NCBI GenBank assembly: GCA_036835375.1
Contig: DAITMB010000004.1
Location: forward strand, 1-64,000
DNA: 64,000 nt
Source: JANQTF01 sp036835375
Lineage (GTDB): Bacteria > Bacteroidota > Bacteroidia > J057
Direction of reading: 5' to 3'
Position numbers and translations under genes: made by a program. Shown in pieces: positions 51,215 through 59,965 of the stretch (position 1 is its first letter; each line of letters begins with the position of its first letter). Under the pieces are notes generated by a model. The model had not been told where the DNA came from. It made no database searches and saw nothing but the letters and a program-made list of their open reading frames with translations.

Positions 51215-51733
51215 TCAAAGTTTCCGTGGCTCAAAACGATTCCGGTACTCCGCGAGGGAGTTCACGGGGAGCCGGCTCCCTTGTTTTCGAATAGAATGAA
51301 TGAATTCATCGCAGGTATTTTCCCGCCAAATCCCTTGTCGCTCTACTTGCGCCAGCACATCCATGGTTGTCACAAATCGGATGTTGTATTGTCGGCAGTA
51401 GCTTTGAATGTCGCGCAGGTTGCTACTGGCCAGATAGCGGTCGTCGTATCTCGCGAGGGCCAGGCAGGCACTTTCACCACGCCCCATTCGGCGATGGAGC
51501 TGCGCATATTCCCGAATGACTTCTAGCCGATCTGGCAGAGCTAACCCCTGAATATTTCCCAGCGCGATCTGCGTCTCGACCCACTCGCGAGCTGCACTTC
51601 CAACGGATAACTCTTCGCGCACCTGATCCAGCACACAGATTCGCCCTGGATAGAGCAGCGGAAGAAGGTGCAGCGCCCGGCCTTTGGAAAAATGGATGAG
51701 CACATCGGCATCAAACAAGATCGGCTTCGACAT
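51215..51733 (-). CDS. PIN-domain RNase-like protein (toxin candidate)
   Basis: The start MSKPILFDADVLIHFSKGRA gives 172 residues. PIN signature acids are Asp8 and Asp10 (LFDADVLIHF), Glu40 or Glu41 (QVREELS), and Glu87 in MGRGESACLALARY. The last conserved piece is YLASSNLRDIQSYCRQYNIR, where the fourth acid would be Asp in LRDI. PIN domains are metal-dependent ribonucleases that form most VapC-like toxins. The gene overlaps the ImmA/IrrE gene upstream by 23 bp, so it is translated from the same mRNA as the third gene of the module. Confidence 0.85.
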   Translation of the reverse strand: MSKPILFDADVLIHFSKGRALHLLPLLYPGRICVLDQVREELSVGSAAREWVETQIALGNIQGLALPDRLEVIREYAQLHRRMGRGESACLALARYDDRYLASSNLRDIQSYCRQYNIRFVTTMDVLAQVERQGIWRENTCDEFIHSIRKQGSRLPVNSLAEYRNRFEPRKL

Positions 51734-52472
51734 CGGCGCTGAGTTCTTGAAATTGCGATAGATCCACGCCAATATCCCGCATCAAAGACAAATAATGGGA
51801 TTCGGAGATCCGGTCGGCTTCGTACAGCGCATGGGCCTTGGGACCGTAGTCGCTCACGACCAGATGGTGATTTCCAGCTTCATACAGCGTGGTCGAGTAC
51901 CCAAAGGAGGCTGCTCCTTTTCGCACGGCAGTTTTGTTCGCCTCGATAAAGGCTTGTGACGCAAGGCCCAGCTCTCTGAGTCGCTGGAGCAATGCCGATC
52001 GGGAGCAGGAATAGTACTGCTCAATGTGAAGGAGCGTGGCTAAAGTGATTTTGTCCTTTTTGAGTTCTTCAGAAGGAATTAACTCCAAAATCCCTTCTTC
52101 TGGAAGTAGCAAATACGCGGCAAACAGGTCGGCATGATACTCTTCCCGATCGAGTTTTTTGTCGAAAATCCCAGTGATGCAGGCCCTCGATTGAAAATTT
52201 TCTTGGACAAACAAATGGTACAGCTCATGACAAATGCTGAAGTGCTGCCTACCGAGGGATTGATTGGAATTCACGAGCATGAATCGGTGAATATTCCTTG
52301 GAGCGATTTCCACTTTTACGGCAATGCCCGAGATTTTTGATGAAATTGGCTGAAAAACAGCATGTACCTGAAGCTTCATCAGAAGGCTCTTCAACCGAAT
52401 AGGTTCAGCGCTGCGAAGGCCGTGCTGTTCCCGAAATTCGCCTACTTTCTTTTTGAGAATCCACTCATTCAT
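51711..52472 (-). CDS. ImmA/IrrE-type metallopeptidase (DUF955)
   Basis: The start MNEWILKKKVGEFREQHGL gives 253 residues. The zinc motif is HFSICHELYHLFVQ (HExxH) with a later acid in LDREEYHADLFAAYLLLPEE; the phrase ADLFAAYLLLP is characteristic of the family. In such modules the peptidase cleaves or sequesters the partner XRE repressor. The gene overlaps the XRE gene by 8 bp upstream and the PIN gene by 23 bp downstream, so the three are tightly coupled. The C-terminal 60 residues carry extra helices. Confidence 0.9.
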   Translation of the reverse strand: MNEWILKKKVGEFREQHGLRSAEPIRLKSLLMKLQVHAVFQPISSKISGIAVKVEIAPRNIHRFMLVNSNQSLGRQHFSICHELYHLFVQENFQSRACITGIFDKKLDREEYHADLFAAYLLLPEEGILELIPSEELKKDKITLATLLHIEQYYSCSRSALLQRLRELGLASQAFIEANKTAVRKGAASFGYSTTLYEAGNHHLVVSDYGPKAHALYEADRISESHYLSLMRDIGVDLSQFQELSADVEADLV

Positions 52473-52812
52473 GGCTCGCGTGTAAGGAATCGATTTTGAG
52501 ATAATTGCGAATGATCTTCTGAAAGCTTGCGAGACTGTGAAGGTCTTCTGTCGAAAACCCCTCTGCCCGAAACGCGAAGGCATGTCGCACGACTGCCTCT
52601 GTGGGGCTGGCTTCGAGCAAATCGCTCAAGGTTATGCCAAACAGCTCTGCCAATCGCTCCAGCACGGTGAGCGGAATCGCTCGCTTGCCCGTCTCGTAAT
52701 AACTTACTTGCTCTCGTGTAACACCCAAGAAGCTGCCTACCTCTGCTTGTGATAGGGACATTGATTCGCGAAATGACTTTATATTGAGTCCTATCGTGAT
52801 TCTTTCTTCCAT
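52465..52812 (-). CDS. XRE-family transcriptional regulator
   Basis: This 115-residue protein has an N-terminal helix-turn-helix: LNIKSFRESMSLSQAEVGSF, then LGVTREQVSYYETGKRAIPL, and TVLERLAELFGITLSDLL. The C-terminal 45 residues are helical and probably mediate dimerisation or contact with the ImmA/IrrE partner. It is the first gene of the XRE-ImmA-PIN module and probably represses its own promoter in 52813-52951, where AT-rich sequence with several TTGTTAC/TGTAACA-like stretches lies (for example ttgttacaag at 52835 and tatgtaacaac near 52870). Confidence 0.92.
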   Translation of the reverse strand: MEERITIGLNIKSFRESMSLSQAEVGSFLGVTREQVSYYETGKRAIPLTVLERLAELFGITLSDLLEASPTEAVVRHAFAFRAEGFSTEDLHSLASFQKIIRNYLKIDSLHASHE

Positions 52813-52833
52813 GTGACTGCCTTTTTTGATTCT

Positions 52834-52882
52834 TGTTACAAGATTGGATATTTTTCTCCAGATTTCAATGTATGTAACAACG
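52834..52882. promoter_or_regulatory. Possible operator of the XRE-ImmA-PIN module
   Basis: CTTGTTACAAG (palindromic, near 52834-52844) and ATGTAACAACG (near 52869-52879) are related half-sites about 35 bp apart, upstream of the XRE start codon. They are the likely autoregulatory binding region. This is inference from symmetry and position. Confidence 0.35.
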
Positions 52883-52951
52883 TTTTTTGCACATGACTGT
52901 TCGTTCTCGACGAAGAAAAGTCAAATTTCTAAAAAAAGCACTCCAGTAAAG

Positions 52952-55900
52952 TTACGCCAAACTATATCGCAAGCCCATCTCCTTGAGTTCGCGGACGAGA
53001 TGGTTATCCGGCCTCACCCGCCAGTCGGAGCTAATGAGTTGGAGATTTGCCCCCAACGCTTGGCTTCGCACCTGAAATTTCAACTCTTTGTCTCCTGGAT
53101 GATTTTTCATGAGCTCGTGCAAGCCCGAGACGGTCTCTTCGTCCAAGTTTTGATAGTCGATGTGCAAGCAGAGGTGGCGCACCATCCCGTCGAATAGCGC
53201 ATCGGTGAGCAGGCGAATGTCGATGATTCGAAGCTCCATTTCACCCTCTTGGTAGCGCCTCGCCTGATAGGTAGCGGAGAGAAATAGCATCTCGTCTTGT
53301 CGAATTAGCCCGCGATATTTTTCATACTGATCTCCAAAAAGGGTGAAATCAGAACTATCAGAAAAATCTTCGAGCGTAAAAGATAAGAATCGATTGCCCT
53401 TTTTGGAGAGGCGCTCGCGAACAGAGGTCACAATGCCAGCTGTCTTGATGTCGCGCGGCCGCTTATCCTCTTCCAAGGCGCCTAGGCTCGTGTTGGTAAA
53501 TGCTTCAATTTGCCATTTGAACCGGTCCAGGGGATGTCCAGAGAGGTAAAATCCGATGACTTCTTTCTCATAATTCAACTTCTCCAGCTCGGTCCATGCT
53601 TCCTTGATACGCCCATCCTGGCGGGTGCCCATCGGAATCGCAGGCTCAGGGATCGAATCCGAACCTGAGTCACCTCCAAACAAGCTTACCTGCGGCGAAA
53701 GCCGCTCTTGTTGCACCTTGGAGCCGTATTGAGCAGCCTTTTCCAAGATATTCGAAGGATCTTTCTCGGACACAGGCAAAAAATATTGCCAACGCTCCAC
53801 CCCACTGAAGCAGTCGATCGCGCCGGCATAGGCGAGCGATTCGAGGGTTTTGCGGTTGATCGTTCGGAGGGGCATGCGCACACACAAATCAAAAATCGAG
53901 GAAAAAGGCCCGTTCTTCCGTCTTTCCTTGATGAGCTCCTCCACCACATTGTGCCCTACCCCTTTGATCGCTTCTAGTCCAAAGCGAATCTGGCCTTGCG
54001 GATTGACCGAAAAATTGGTCTGTGATTCGTTGATGTCAGGCTGAAGCACTTCGATGCCCATGCGGCGACATTCCTCAATGAAAAAGGTAATTTTCTTGAT
54101 GTCGTTCACATTATGGGTCAAGACCGCTGCCATGTACTCCGCCGGGAAGTGCGCCTTCATGTAGGCAGTCTTGAACGCCAGCACAGAATAGGCTGCGCTG
54201 TGAGACTTATTGAAGCCGTAGCTGGCGAATTTTTCCATCAAGGAAAACACCTCGTCTGCCACCTTTTTGTCCACACCCAACTTCGCTGCTCCCTCCATGA
54301 AGGAAGCCCGCTCCTTGGCCATCACATCGTGCTTCTTTTTTCCCATCGCTCGGCGCAGCAAGTCGGCTCCGCCCATGGTGTAGCCGCCCATCGTTCTGGC
54401 TACCTGCATGATTTGCTCCTGATACACCATGATGCCGTAGGTGTTGCGCAGGATAGGCTCCAGCATCTCGTGCGGATAAATGATCGGCTCTTTCCCGTGT
54501 TTTCGCTGGATAAAGCTCGGGATGTTGTCCATCGGGCCGGGCCGATAGAGCGCATTCATGGCGATCAAGTCCTCAATGTTAGTCGGCTTGAGTTGACGCA
54601 AGTACTTGCGCATCCCGTCGGACTCAAACTGGAAGGTCGCGACGGTCTCGCCACGTTGATATAAAGTGTAGGTCTTCTCGTCGGTGAGGGGAATGTTCTC
54701 AGGATCAATCTCGATGCCGTGGTTTTGATTCGTGAGGCGAATGGCCGTCTTGAGGATCGAGAGGGTTTTCAACCCCAAAAAGTCCATCTTGAGCAGTCCC
54801 GCCATCTCAGCCATCGGTCCATCATATTGGGTGGTGATGACGCTGTCTTTGCCCACGGATACGGGAGCAAAATCGGTGATGTCGCCCGGCGCGATGATCA
54901 CTGCACAGGCGTGTACGCCCGTGTGGCGGGCAGTACCTTCCAGTGTTTTGGCGAATCGCATGAGCCGATTGATCTCCGGATCTTTGGACTTGAACAGCTG
55001 GGCGAGCTCCTCGGCAAAGTCTGGATTGTTGTCCGAATCCATCGCCTTTTTGAAGGTCATGCCCGGACGCTCAGGGATCATTTTGGCGATGCGATTGACC
55101 TCGTGGAGCGGAATGTTGAGGGTGCGCCCCACATCTCGGAGTGCCGTTTTGGCTCCCATGGTCCCGTAGGTGATCACTTGCGAGACGGATTTACGGCCGT
55201 ATTCTTCCACCACAAAGTCAATGACTTCCTGTCTTCCTTCATCGTCAAAGTCGATGTCAATATCGGGAGGGGATACCCGCTCAGGGTTCAAGAATCGTTC
55301 GAAGAGCAGGTCATAGGCCAAGGGGTCAATGTCGATGATTCCCAGCACATAAGCCACCACAGAGCCCGCCGCTGATCCACGCCCCGGCCCTACGTACACG
55401 CCCCGCCTTCTCGCCTCGGTGGTAAAGGACTGGACAATGAGGAAATAACCTGCATAGCCCATTTTTTTCATGATCTTGAGCTCGTGCTCAATGCGCTCGC
55501 GGATCTCGGTGCTCATGTCGGGATAGCGACGAGGCGCCCGCTCCCATGTCAGGGCAGCAAGGTATTCGTCCATGTCCGCATACTGTGGCGGAAATTTATA
55601 TTGCGGCAGGATCATGTCCCCTGCCAGATTCATCTCGAATTCGCAGCGCTCGGCGAGCTGGACGGTGTTGTCGAGTGCAAAGGGAATGTCCTGGAACAGC
55701 GTCAACATCTCCGCCGGTGTTTTGAAAAAAAACCGCGGATTGAGGCGATTGTGATCGTCGGTGAAGCGGAAACGATTTTGGTCCGAATAATCGGAGGAGG
55801 TCTGGAGTGCGAGCAGCAAGTCGTGTGCCTCCGCATCTTCCTCGTTCACATAGTGCACATCGTTGGTGGCGATCACGAGCAAGTCATGCTTCCTGGCCAT

Positions 55901-56470
55901 TCGTAGCAGCCATTCATTGCAGCGGTCCATGTCCTTGAGGTTGTGGCGCTGCACCTCTATGTAGTAATTTTCTTTTCCGAAAATATCAATGTATTCAATC
56001 AGCTTTTTTTCGGCCTCCGGCTCTCCCTTTTGTAACAATGTGCGGTTTACTTCGCCCGCTAGGCAGCAAGTGGAAGCGATCAGCCCTTTGGCGTGTTTCT
56101 TCAAAATCTCCTTATCGATGCGGGGCTTGTAATAATAGCCGTCGGTGAAGCCGTAAGAGCAAAGTTTGACCAGATTGCTGTAGCCTTCCTGATCCTTGGC
56201 CCACATGATCTGGTGATAACGCACATCGCCTTTTTCCTTGAGTGTTGCATCGCCATCTTTGATATAAAATTCGCAGCCCACGATGGGTTTGAGTCCTTTT
56301 CGGCGGGCAGCCAGCACAAATTTCGGGACGCCATACATGTTGCCGTGATCGGTGATGGCCACGTGCGTCATGCCACATTCACTGGCCTTTTGGGTAAGGT
56401 CTTCGATCTTGGCGGCACCGTCGAGCAGAGAGAACTCAGTGTGGTTGTGCAAATGTGCAAATGCTGGCAT
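52952..56470 (-). CDS. dnaE: DNA polymerase III alpha subunit
   Basis: The start MPAFAHLHNHTEFSLLDGAA gives 1172 residues. The PHP domain comes first (HLHNHTEFSLLDGAAKIEDL, then THVAITDHGNMYGVPKFV). The polymerase core includes GPGRGSAAGSVVAYVLGI and the catalytic acids in PPDIDIDFDDEGRQE at about 398-412, with a third Asp in FLGLKTL region preceded by LLKMDFLGLK. A helix-hairpin-helix and an OB fold (GIVTSVRERLSKKGNRFLSF, about residues 1000-1045) close the protein. It is the replicative polymerase of the DnaE1 type. The frame is open 112 codons upstream of the chosen start, but without family resemblance. Confidence 0.97.
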   Translation of the reverse strand: MPAFAHLHNHTEFSLLDGAAKIEDLTQKASECGMTHVAITDHGNMYGVPKFVLAARRKGLKPIVGCEFYIKDGDATLKEKGDVRYHQIMWAKDQEGYSNLVKLCSYGFTDGYYYKPRIDKEILKKHAKGLIASTCCLAGEVNRTLLQKGEPEAEKKLIEYIDIFGKENYYIEVQRHNLKDMDRCNEWLLRMARKHDLLVIATNDVHYVNEEDAEAHDLLLALQTSSDYSDQNRFRFTDDHNRLNPRFFFKTPAEMLTLFQDIPFALDNTVQLAERCEFEMNLAGDMILPQYKFPPQYADMDEYLAALTWERAPRRYPDMSTEIRERIEHELKIMKKMGYAGYFLIVQSFTTEARRRGVYVGPGRGSAAGSVVAYVLGIIDIDPLAYDLLFERFLNPERVSPPDIDIDFDDEGRQEVIDFVVEEYGRKSVSQVITYGTMGAKTALRDVGRTLNIPLHEVNRIAKMIPERPGMTFKKAMDSDNNPDFAEELAQLFKSKDPEINRLMRFAKTLEGTARHTGVHACAVIIAPGDITDFAPVSVGKDSVITTQYDGPMAEMAGLLKMDFLGLKTLSILKTAIRLTNQNHGIEIDPENIPLTDEKTYTLYQRGETVATFQFESDGMRKYLRQLKPTNIEDLIAMNALYRPGPMDNIPSFIQRKHGKEPIIYPHEMLEPILRNTYGIMVYQEQIMQVARTMGGYTMGGADLLRRAMGKKKHDVMAKERASFMEGAAKLGVDKKVADEVFSLMEKFASYGFNKSHSAAYSVLAFKTAYMKAHFPAEYMAAVLTHNVNDIKKITFFIEECRRMGIEVLQPDINESQTNFSVNPQGQIRFGLEAIKGVGHNVVEELIKERRKNGPFSSIFDLCVRMPLRTINRKTLESLAYAGAIDCFSGVERWQYFLPVSEKDPSNILEKAAQYGSKVQQERLSPQVSLFGGDSGSDSIPEPAIPMGTRQDGRIKEAWTELEKLNYEKEVIGFYLSGHPLDRFKWQIEAFTNTSLGALEEDKRPRDIKTAGIVTSVRERLSKKGNRFLSFTLEDFSDSSDFTLFGDQYEKYRGLIRQDEMLFLSATYQARRYQEGEMELRIIDIRLLTDALFDGMVRHLCLHIDYQNLDEETVSGLHELMKNHPGDKELKFQVRSQALGANLQLISSDWRVRPDNHLVRELKEMGLRYSLA

Positions 56471-56654
56471 GGGGCTGATGCTTGGGGAATGGGAGAACTG
56501 CTTGGGTTCACTGAATGAATAGAAGGGAGCCGTCATCGCAAGGCAAACCCTTGGAAGATGAATTTTCTCCGAACGAATGTACCGAGTGACTGGGCGATTT
56601 CCGCCGGAAGTTGTGCACAGCTTCGTGGACAACAAGGGCTGAGCGAGGGAGGTG

Positions 56655-58043
56655 CTATTGGAGCGGAAACGAGAGGGTAAATACGGTGCGTCCTGGGCGA
56701 CTTTCCAGCTTGATGTCTCCTTTGTGAGAAAGCACGATGCGACGCACGACATCCAGTCCCAAGCCAGTTCCCTTTCCCATCTCTTTTGTCGTGAAAAATG
56801 GATCAAAGATTAAGTTCTGAACCTCTTCTGGAACACCCGGCCCATTGTCCACAATCTCCACGTAGAGGCAGGCGCCATCCTGCTTACCCTTGAAAGTAAT
56901 GATCCCTCCTGTCGGCTCTAGTGCGTCCAAAGCATTGTCAAGGAGGTTGGTCCAGACTTGGTTTAACTGGCCAGGATTGGCATGAATCTTCGGAAAGGGT
57001 TCAGTGAATTCGGTCTCAAAGTCCACTTTTGCCCGCCGAAATTTATGGTCCAGCATACGGCGCGTACTATGGATCCCTTCGCGAATGTCCACCTTATGGC
57101 GATCCTGATCTTGGTCCATGTGGCTGTAAGACTTGATGGAGGTCACCAGATCGCTGATGCGCTGCGAGGCGTCTTTGATTTCCTTGACATATTTTTCAGT
57201 CGTGAGCACATTTCCCACCCAGTTCATCACTGGCGTAAATTCACGCGTATTCACGTGATCTAGAATAAAATCCAAATCATCCTCAGTGAATCCATAGTCG
57301 ATCAGCACTTCTAGCGCGTCGTCCGAAAGACTCACCTCATGGTCTTCGAGCCATTCCTCCATGTTCTCCTCCAGGCGCTTGCGTTGGAGCAAAGAAAGTG
57401 AAGATACCCCCTGCTGGATTCTCTCTTGCAGACGCTCATTGACCCGATCTACTTGCTCGTTTTCGAGGCGAATGGCAATCACCCGTTTAAAATTTTCAGG
57501 CAAATAAGAGAGGTGCTGGTGCAGATCCTTGGCGACCCGGACAACTGCCGACGAAGGATTGTTGAGCTCGTGGGCAAGCCCTGCGGAAAGCTTGCCTAAA
57601 GACAGCAGTTTTTCATTCTGGACCTGGAGCGTCGTAAAGTTGCGGATGCGATTTGCCATGGAGTGTACGAGGGCCTCCACGAGATCATACTGTGTCCGTA
57701 TCATTTCTGGAAAAAGCTCCTTGTTGGTAGCCAAGACCAGCGCTTGGTCCATCACGAGTCCATTGCCCTTGGTCATTTTGAGGCGAGAATAAGGAAGCAT
57801 CCCGGAGATATCTCCTTTCTCCAAGCTGCCGATTTCACGGGCTTTACCTAATTGTTCAAACCATATTCTGATTCGACCTCCCAAAATGATAAACATATTT
57901 TGGGGAATTTCGCCAGATTTAAATAGCAACGCGCCTGCCTCGTAGGTGAGTAATTCGGAGTGGTCGAGGAGCCATTGGAGCTGCTCCTTTGGCACTTGGC
58001 TTAACTCAGGGACTTCCTGAAGAGCCTGAAGAATGTCTGTCAT
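56655..58043 (-). CDS. Histidine kinase with N-terminal cyclic-nucleotide-binding-like domain
   Basis: The ATG start MTDILQALQEVPELSQVPKE gives 462 residues; the TTG at 58067 is less likely. A cNMP-binding fold is at about 12-120 (ELLTYEAGALLFKSGEIPQN, MFIILGGRIRIWFEQLGKAR). Dimerisation helix with HisKA box LGKLSAGLAHELNNPSSAVV; long helical region about 180-290; HATPase domain with N box NQVWTNLLDNALDAL, G1 DNGPGVPEE, F box DPFFTTKE and G2 GKGTGLGLDVVRRIV. There is no membrane segment and no adjacent response regulator, so it is a cytosolic orphan kinase. The whole Crp-like sensor is at the N-terminus. A 20-bp tandem repeat lies just before the start codon. Confidence 0.9.
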   Translation of the reverse strand: MTDILQALQEVPELSQVPKEQLQWLLDHSELLTYEAGALLFKSGEIPQNMFIILGGRIRIWFEQLGKAREIGSLEKGDISGMLPYSRLKMTKGNGLVMDQALVLATNKELFPEMIRTQYDLVEALVHSMANRIRNFTTLQVQNEKLLSLGKLSAGLAHELNNPSSAVVRVAKDLHQHLSYLPENFKRVIAIRLENEQVDRVNERLQERIQQGVSSLSLLQRKRLEENMEEWLEDHEVSLSDDALEVLIDYGFTEDDLDFILDHVNTREFTPVMNWVGNVLTTEKYVKEIKDASQRISDLVTSIKSYSHMDQDQDRHKVDIREGIHSTRRMLDHKFRRAKVDFETEFTEPFPKIHANPGQLNQVWTNLLDNALDALEPTGGIITFKGKQDGACLYVEIVDNGPGVPEEVQNLIFDPFFTTKEMGKGTGLGLDVVRRIVLSHKGDIKLESRPGRTVFTLSFPLQ

Positions 58044-58044
58044 G

Positions 58045-58084
58045 CAAGTGTGGATCGTAGAGATCAAGTGTGGATCGCAGAAAT
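58045..58084. repeat. Two-copy 20-bp tandem repeat before the histidine kinase gene
   Basis: Units 58045-58064 and 58065-58084 agree at 18 of 20 positions (CAAGTGTGGATCG shared, then TAGAGAT or CAGAAAT). They lie one base upstream of the kinase start codon, in the leader or on the promoter edge. Confidence 0.7.
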
Positions 58085-58229
58085 AAGGATTCGCGCAAAC
58101 AGGACCCAGTGGGCTGAACCCTGCTAAATAAATTGACTCTCAAAGATGTTCTATTTCAACCCTTCTGGCGCTGCGGTATTCCAATGGTGAGAAAGTCATT
58201 TTTCGGCTAGGCTTAACCCACACCGTTGC

Positions 58230-58556
58230 TCAATTCATCGACATTTTGGGGAGCTGGTGGGTGGCCATGTCATGGAACATCAGCTCATGTACCAACGCCT
58301 CGCAATGCGTCATGATGGGAAAACTATCGAGCAGCTGGCTGACTTGAGACTCACTTCGCGCGTTCATCACTACCCACAGCCGTGAGCGGTCAATGGACAG
58401 CATGTAGCTCTGGATGCTGCCTGCCTGAATCAGCTCGTTGACCCGGGCACGCTGAGCGGGAATCAAGTTGGTAAATTCTCTCGTGAGCATACCAGGGAGG
58501 GAGATTTCGACCATGTATTGATTGAGCATAAGATCAGGATCAATGCATTTTTGCAT
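58230..58556 (-). CDS. Muconolactone-isomerase-like / YciI-type small protein
   Basis: This 108-residue protein has a ferredoxin-like alpha-beta fold of the dimeric alpha-beta barrel type: NQYMVEISLPGMLTREFTNL, IPAQRARVNELIQAGSIQSY, MLSIDRSRLWVVMNARSESQ, and VSQLLDSFPIMTHC. The pattern matches muconolactone delta-isomerase family proteins, which in this size class often have other or unknown roles. There is no aromatic degradation locus here. It precedes the histidine kinase gene on the same strand with 186 bp between. Confidence 0.65.
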   Translation of the reverse strand: MQKCIDPDLMLNQYMVEISLPGMLTREFTNLIPAQRARVNELIQAGSIQSYMLSIDRSRLWVVMNARSESQVSQLLDSFPIMTHCEALVHELMFHDMATHQLPKMSMN

Positions 58557-59012
58557 TTGCTAAACGTAGCAAAGGGAAGTGAGTTTGACAAATGCCGACG
58601 AAGAAATTAGGGCCCTCGCCATCAGCCTTGCAAGCCATGCTTTCCAGACGTGAATGGGAGTCGCTTTCACCTTGACACCTTGCGCCATCGTTGCGTGACA
58701 GGGAGTCATTTTGGTTCTCCCGCGTTTTGTTGATGGTCTATGGCTCATATGACCTGTTTTTCCTGCGAATTTCTTTTCCGGTGCAGCAGGATGACTCAGC
58801 GCTCCGTATCAACTTCAGCCCATTCTTGAGTTTTTCTGAGAAATGTTCCTCAATGGCCCCGGTTCTTCCTTCATTACAACTTCTCCCTCGTCTCCTTGTC
58901 CTTTGTACCTAAGATACACTGCAAACGATTTTCCCTCCGACGCTTGGTCAAGCGCTGCTTTCTCTCATTACCTATTATCTAGCCATTCTTCACTGCTTGA
59001 TCTTTCCCTCCC
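58557..59012. other. Intergenic stretch, no gene seen
   Basis: The 456 bp between two divergent genes hold only short frames without recognisable pattern. Promoters for both flanks must lie here; none is clear. Confidence 0.45.
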
Positions 59013-59528
59013 ATGACCAAAATTACCTCTGCCGCTCTTCTATTGTTATTTGTCTTGTGTATTCCGGCCATGGTGCCGCCAGTCTTAGCTACCTCAGCGC
59101 GCGTGCTGGTGAAGGCAGAGCGACAGGGTAGCCTGATTCGCCTCACGGGCCAGCTTATAGAAATGAGCTCCGGGAGGTCCATCGGCAATGCCTCGGTCAT
59201 GATCCAGTGTGCCGACTTGGTCTTAGCCAACAAGCAGACCGACCTCAACGGCAACTTCGTGCTGCTGATCCCTGAAGAGAAGATTTCGGAAGCCTATCTC
59301 ACCCTCAAAATTCGATACCGGGAGCACATTTTTGTGAGGGAGCGACTCCTTCCGGCTTCTCAAGACCTCCAGGTAGAAATCAACCGGACCCTTTTGCTGG
59401 AGTCCGCTCCATTGGAGGACTATCGGCTCCCGCTTCACGATCTGAGTGACCCAAGGGTAGGGCAGGTGCTCATTCGCACCAACTTTATCAGCCAAGCGCC
59501 AAGTGTCAACCCAATGGTAGAGATTTGA
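59013..59528 (+). CDS. Exported protein with carboxypeptidase-regulatory-like fold
   Basis: This 171-residue protein has a signal peptide (MTKITSAALLLLFVLCIPAM, cleaved near VLA). The mature part shows a beta-sandwich with LTGQLIEMSSGRSIGNASVM, IQCADLVLANKQTDLNGNFV and LLIPEEKISEAYLTLKIRYR. The TDLNGNF block is typical of CarboxypepD_reg-like domains that start TonB-linked outer-membrane proteins. Here the domain stands alone and is followed by a 50-residue tail. The function is unknown. Confidence 0.7.
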   Translation: MTKITSAALLLLFVLCIPAMVPPVLATSARVLVKAERQGSLIRLTGQLIEMSSGRSIGNASVMIQCADLVLANKQTDLNGNFVLLIPEEKISEAYLTLKIRYREHIFVRERLLPASQDLQVEINRTLLLESAPLEDYRLPLHDLSDPRVGQVLIRTNFISQAPSVNPMVEI

Positions 59529-59560
59529 TCCGTTTTTTGGGTTTTTTCTACCTTTATGAG

Positions 59561-59929
59561 ATGAATATCGAATCACTCAGGCTGTATTGCCTCGCCAAGC
59601 CCGGTACCACAGAGGGATTCCCTTTCGGGGAAGATACCCTTGTTTTCAAAGTCATGGGCAAACTTTTTGCGCTCACTTCGCTAGACAATTCTGTCTCAGT
59701 CAATCTCAAAGCAGATCCTCCCTACTCGATCGCCTTACGGGAAGAATACCCCGAGCGCATCCGCCCGGGATTTCACATGAATAAGACCCATTGGAATACC
59801 GTGTCGCTCATCGACAACCTTCCAGAAGAGTTGATCCGATCTCTTGTGGACCACTCTTACGACATGGTCGTGAAAACCCTCAAAAAAAGCGAGAAAGAGC
59901 AACTGGCTCGTCTCTCTGGACAGACTTAG
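59561..59929 (+). CDS. MmcQ/YjbR-family protein
   Basis: The ATG start MNIESLRLYCLAKPGTTEGF gives 122 residues, the family length; the open frame begins earlier at a TTG inside the previous gene. Marks are FPFGEDTLVFKVMGKLFALT, VNLKADPPYSIALREEYPER, and RPGFHMNKTHWNTVSLIDN. The family has a CyaY-like DNA-binding fold; its role is not settled. It lies 32 bp after the exported protein gene. Confidence 0.88.
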   Translation: MNIESLRLYCLAKPGTTEGFPFGEDTLVFKVMGKLFALTSLDNSVSVNLKADPPYSIALREEYPERIRPGFHMNKTHWNTVSLIDNLPEELIRSLVDHSYDMVVKTLKKSEKEQLARLSGQT

Positions 59930-59965
59930 GCATCATAATTTGCCTGCGCTGAAGTTGCTAGCGAT

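Noticed and set aside
54113..55375. Long plus-strand frames opposite dnaE (183 and 218 codons)
   Set aside because: dnaE is continuous and well conserved on the other strand; these frames have no motifs.
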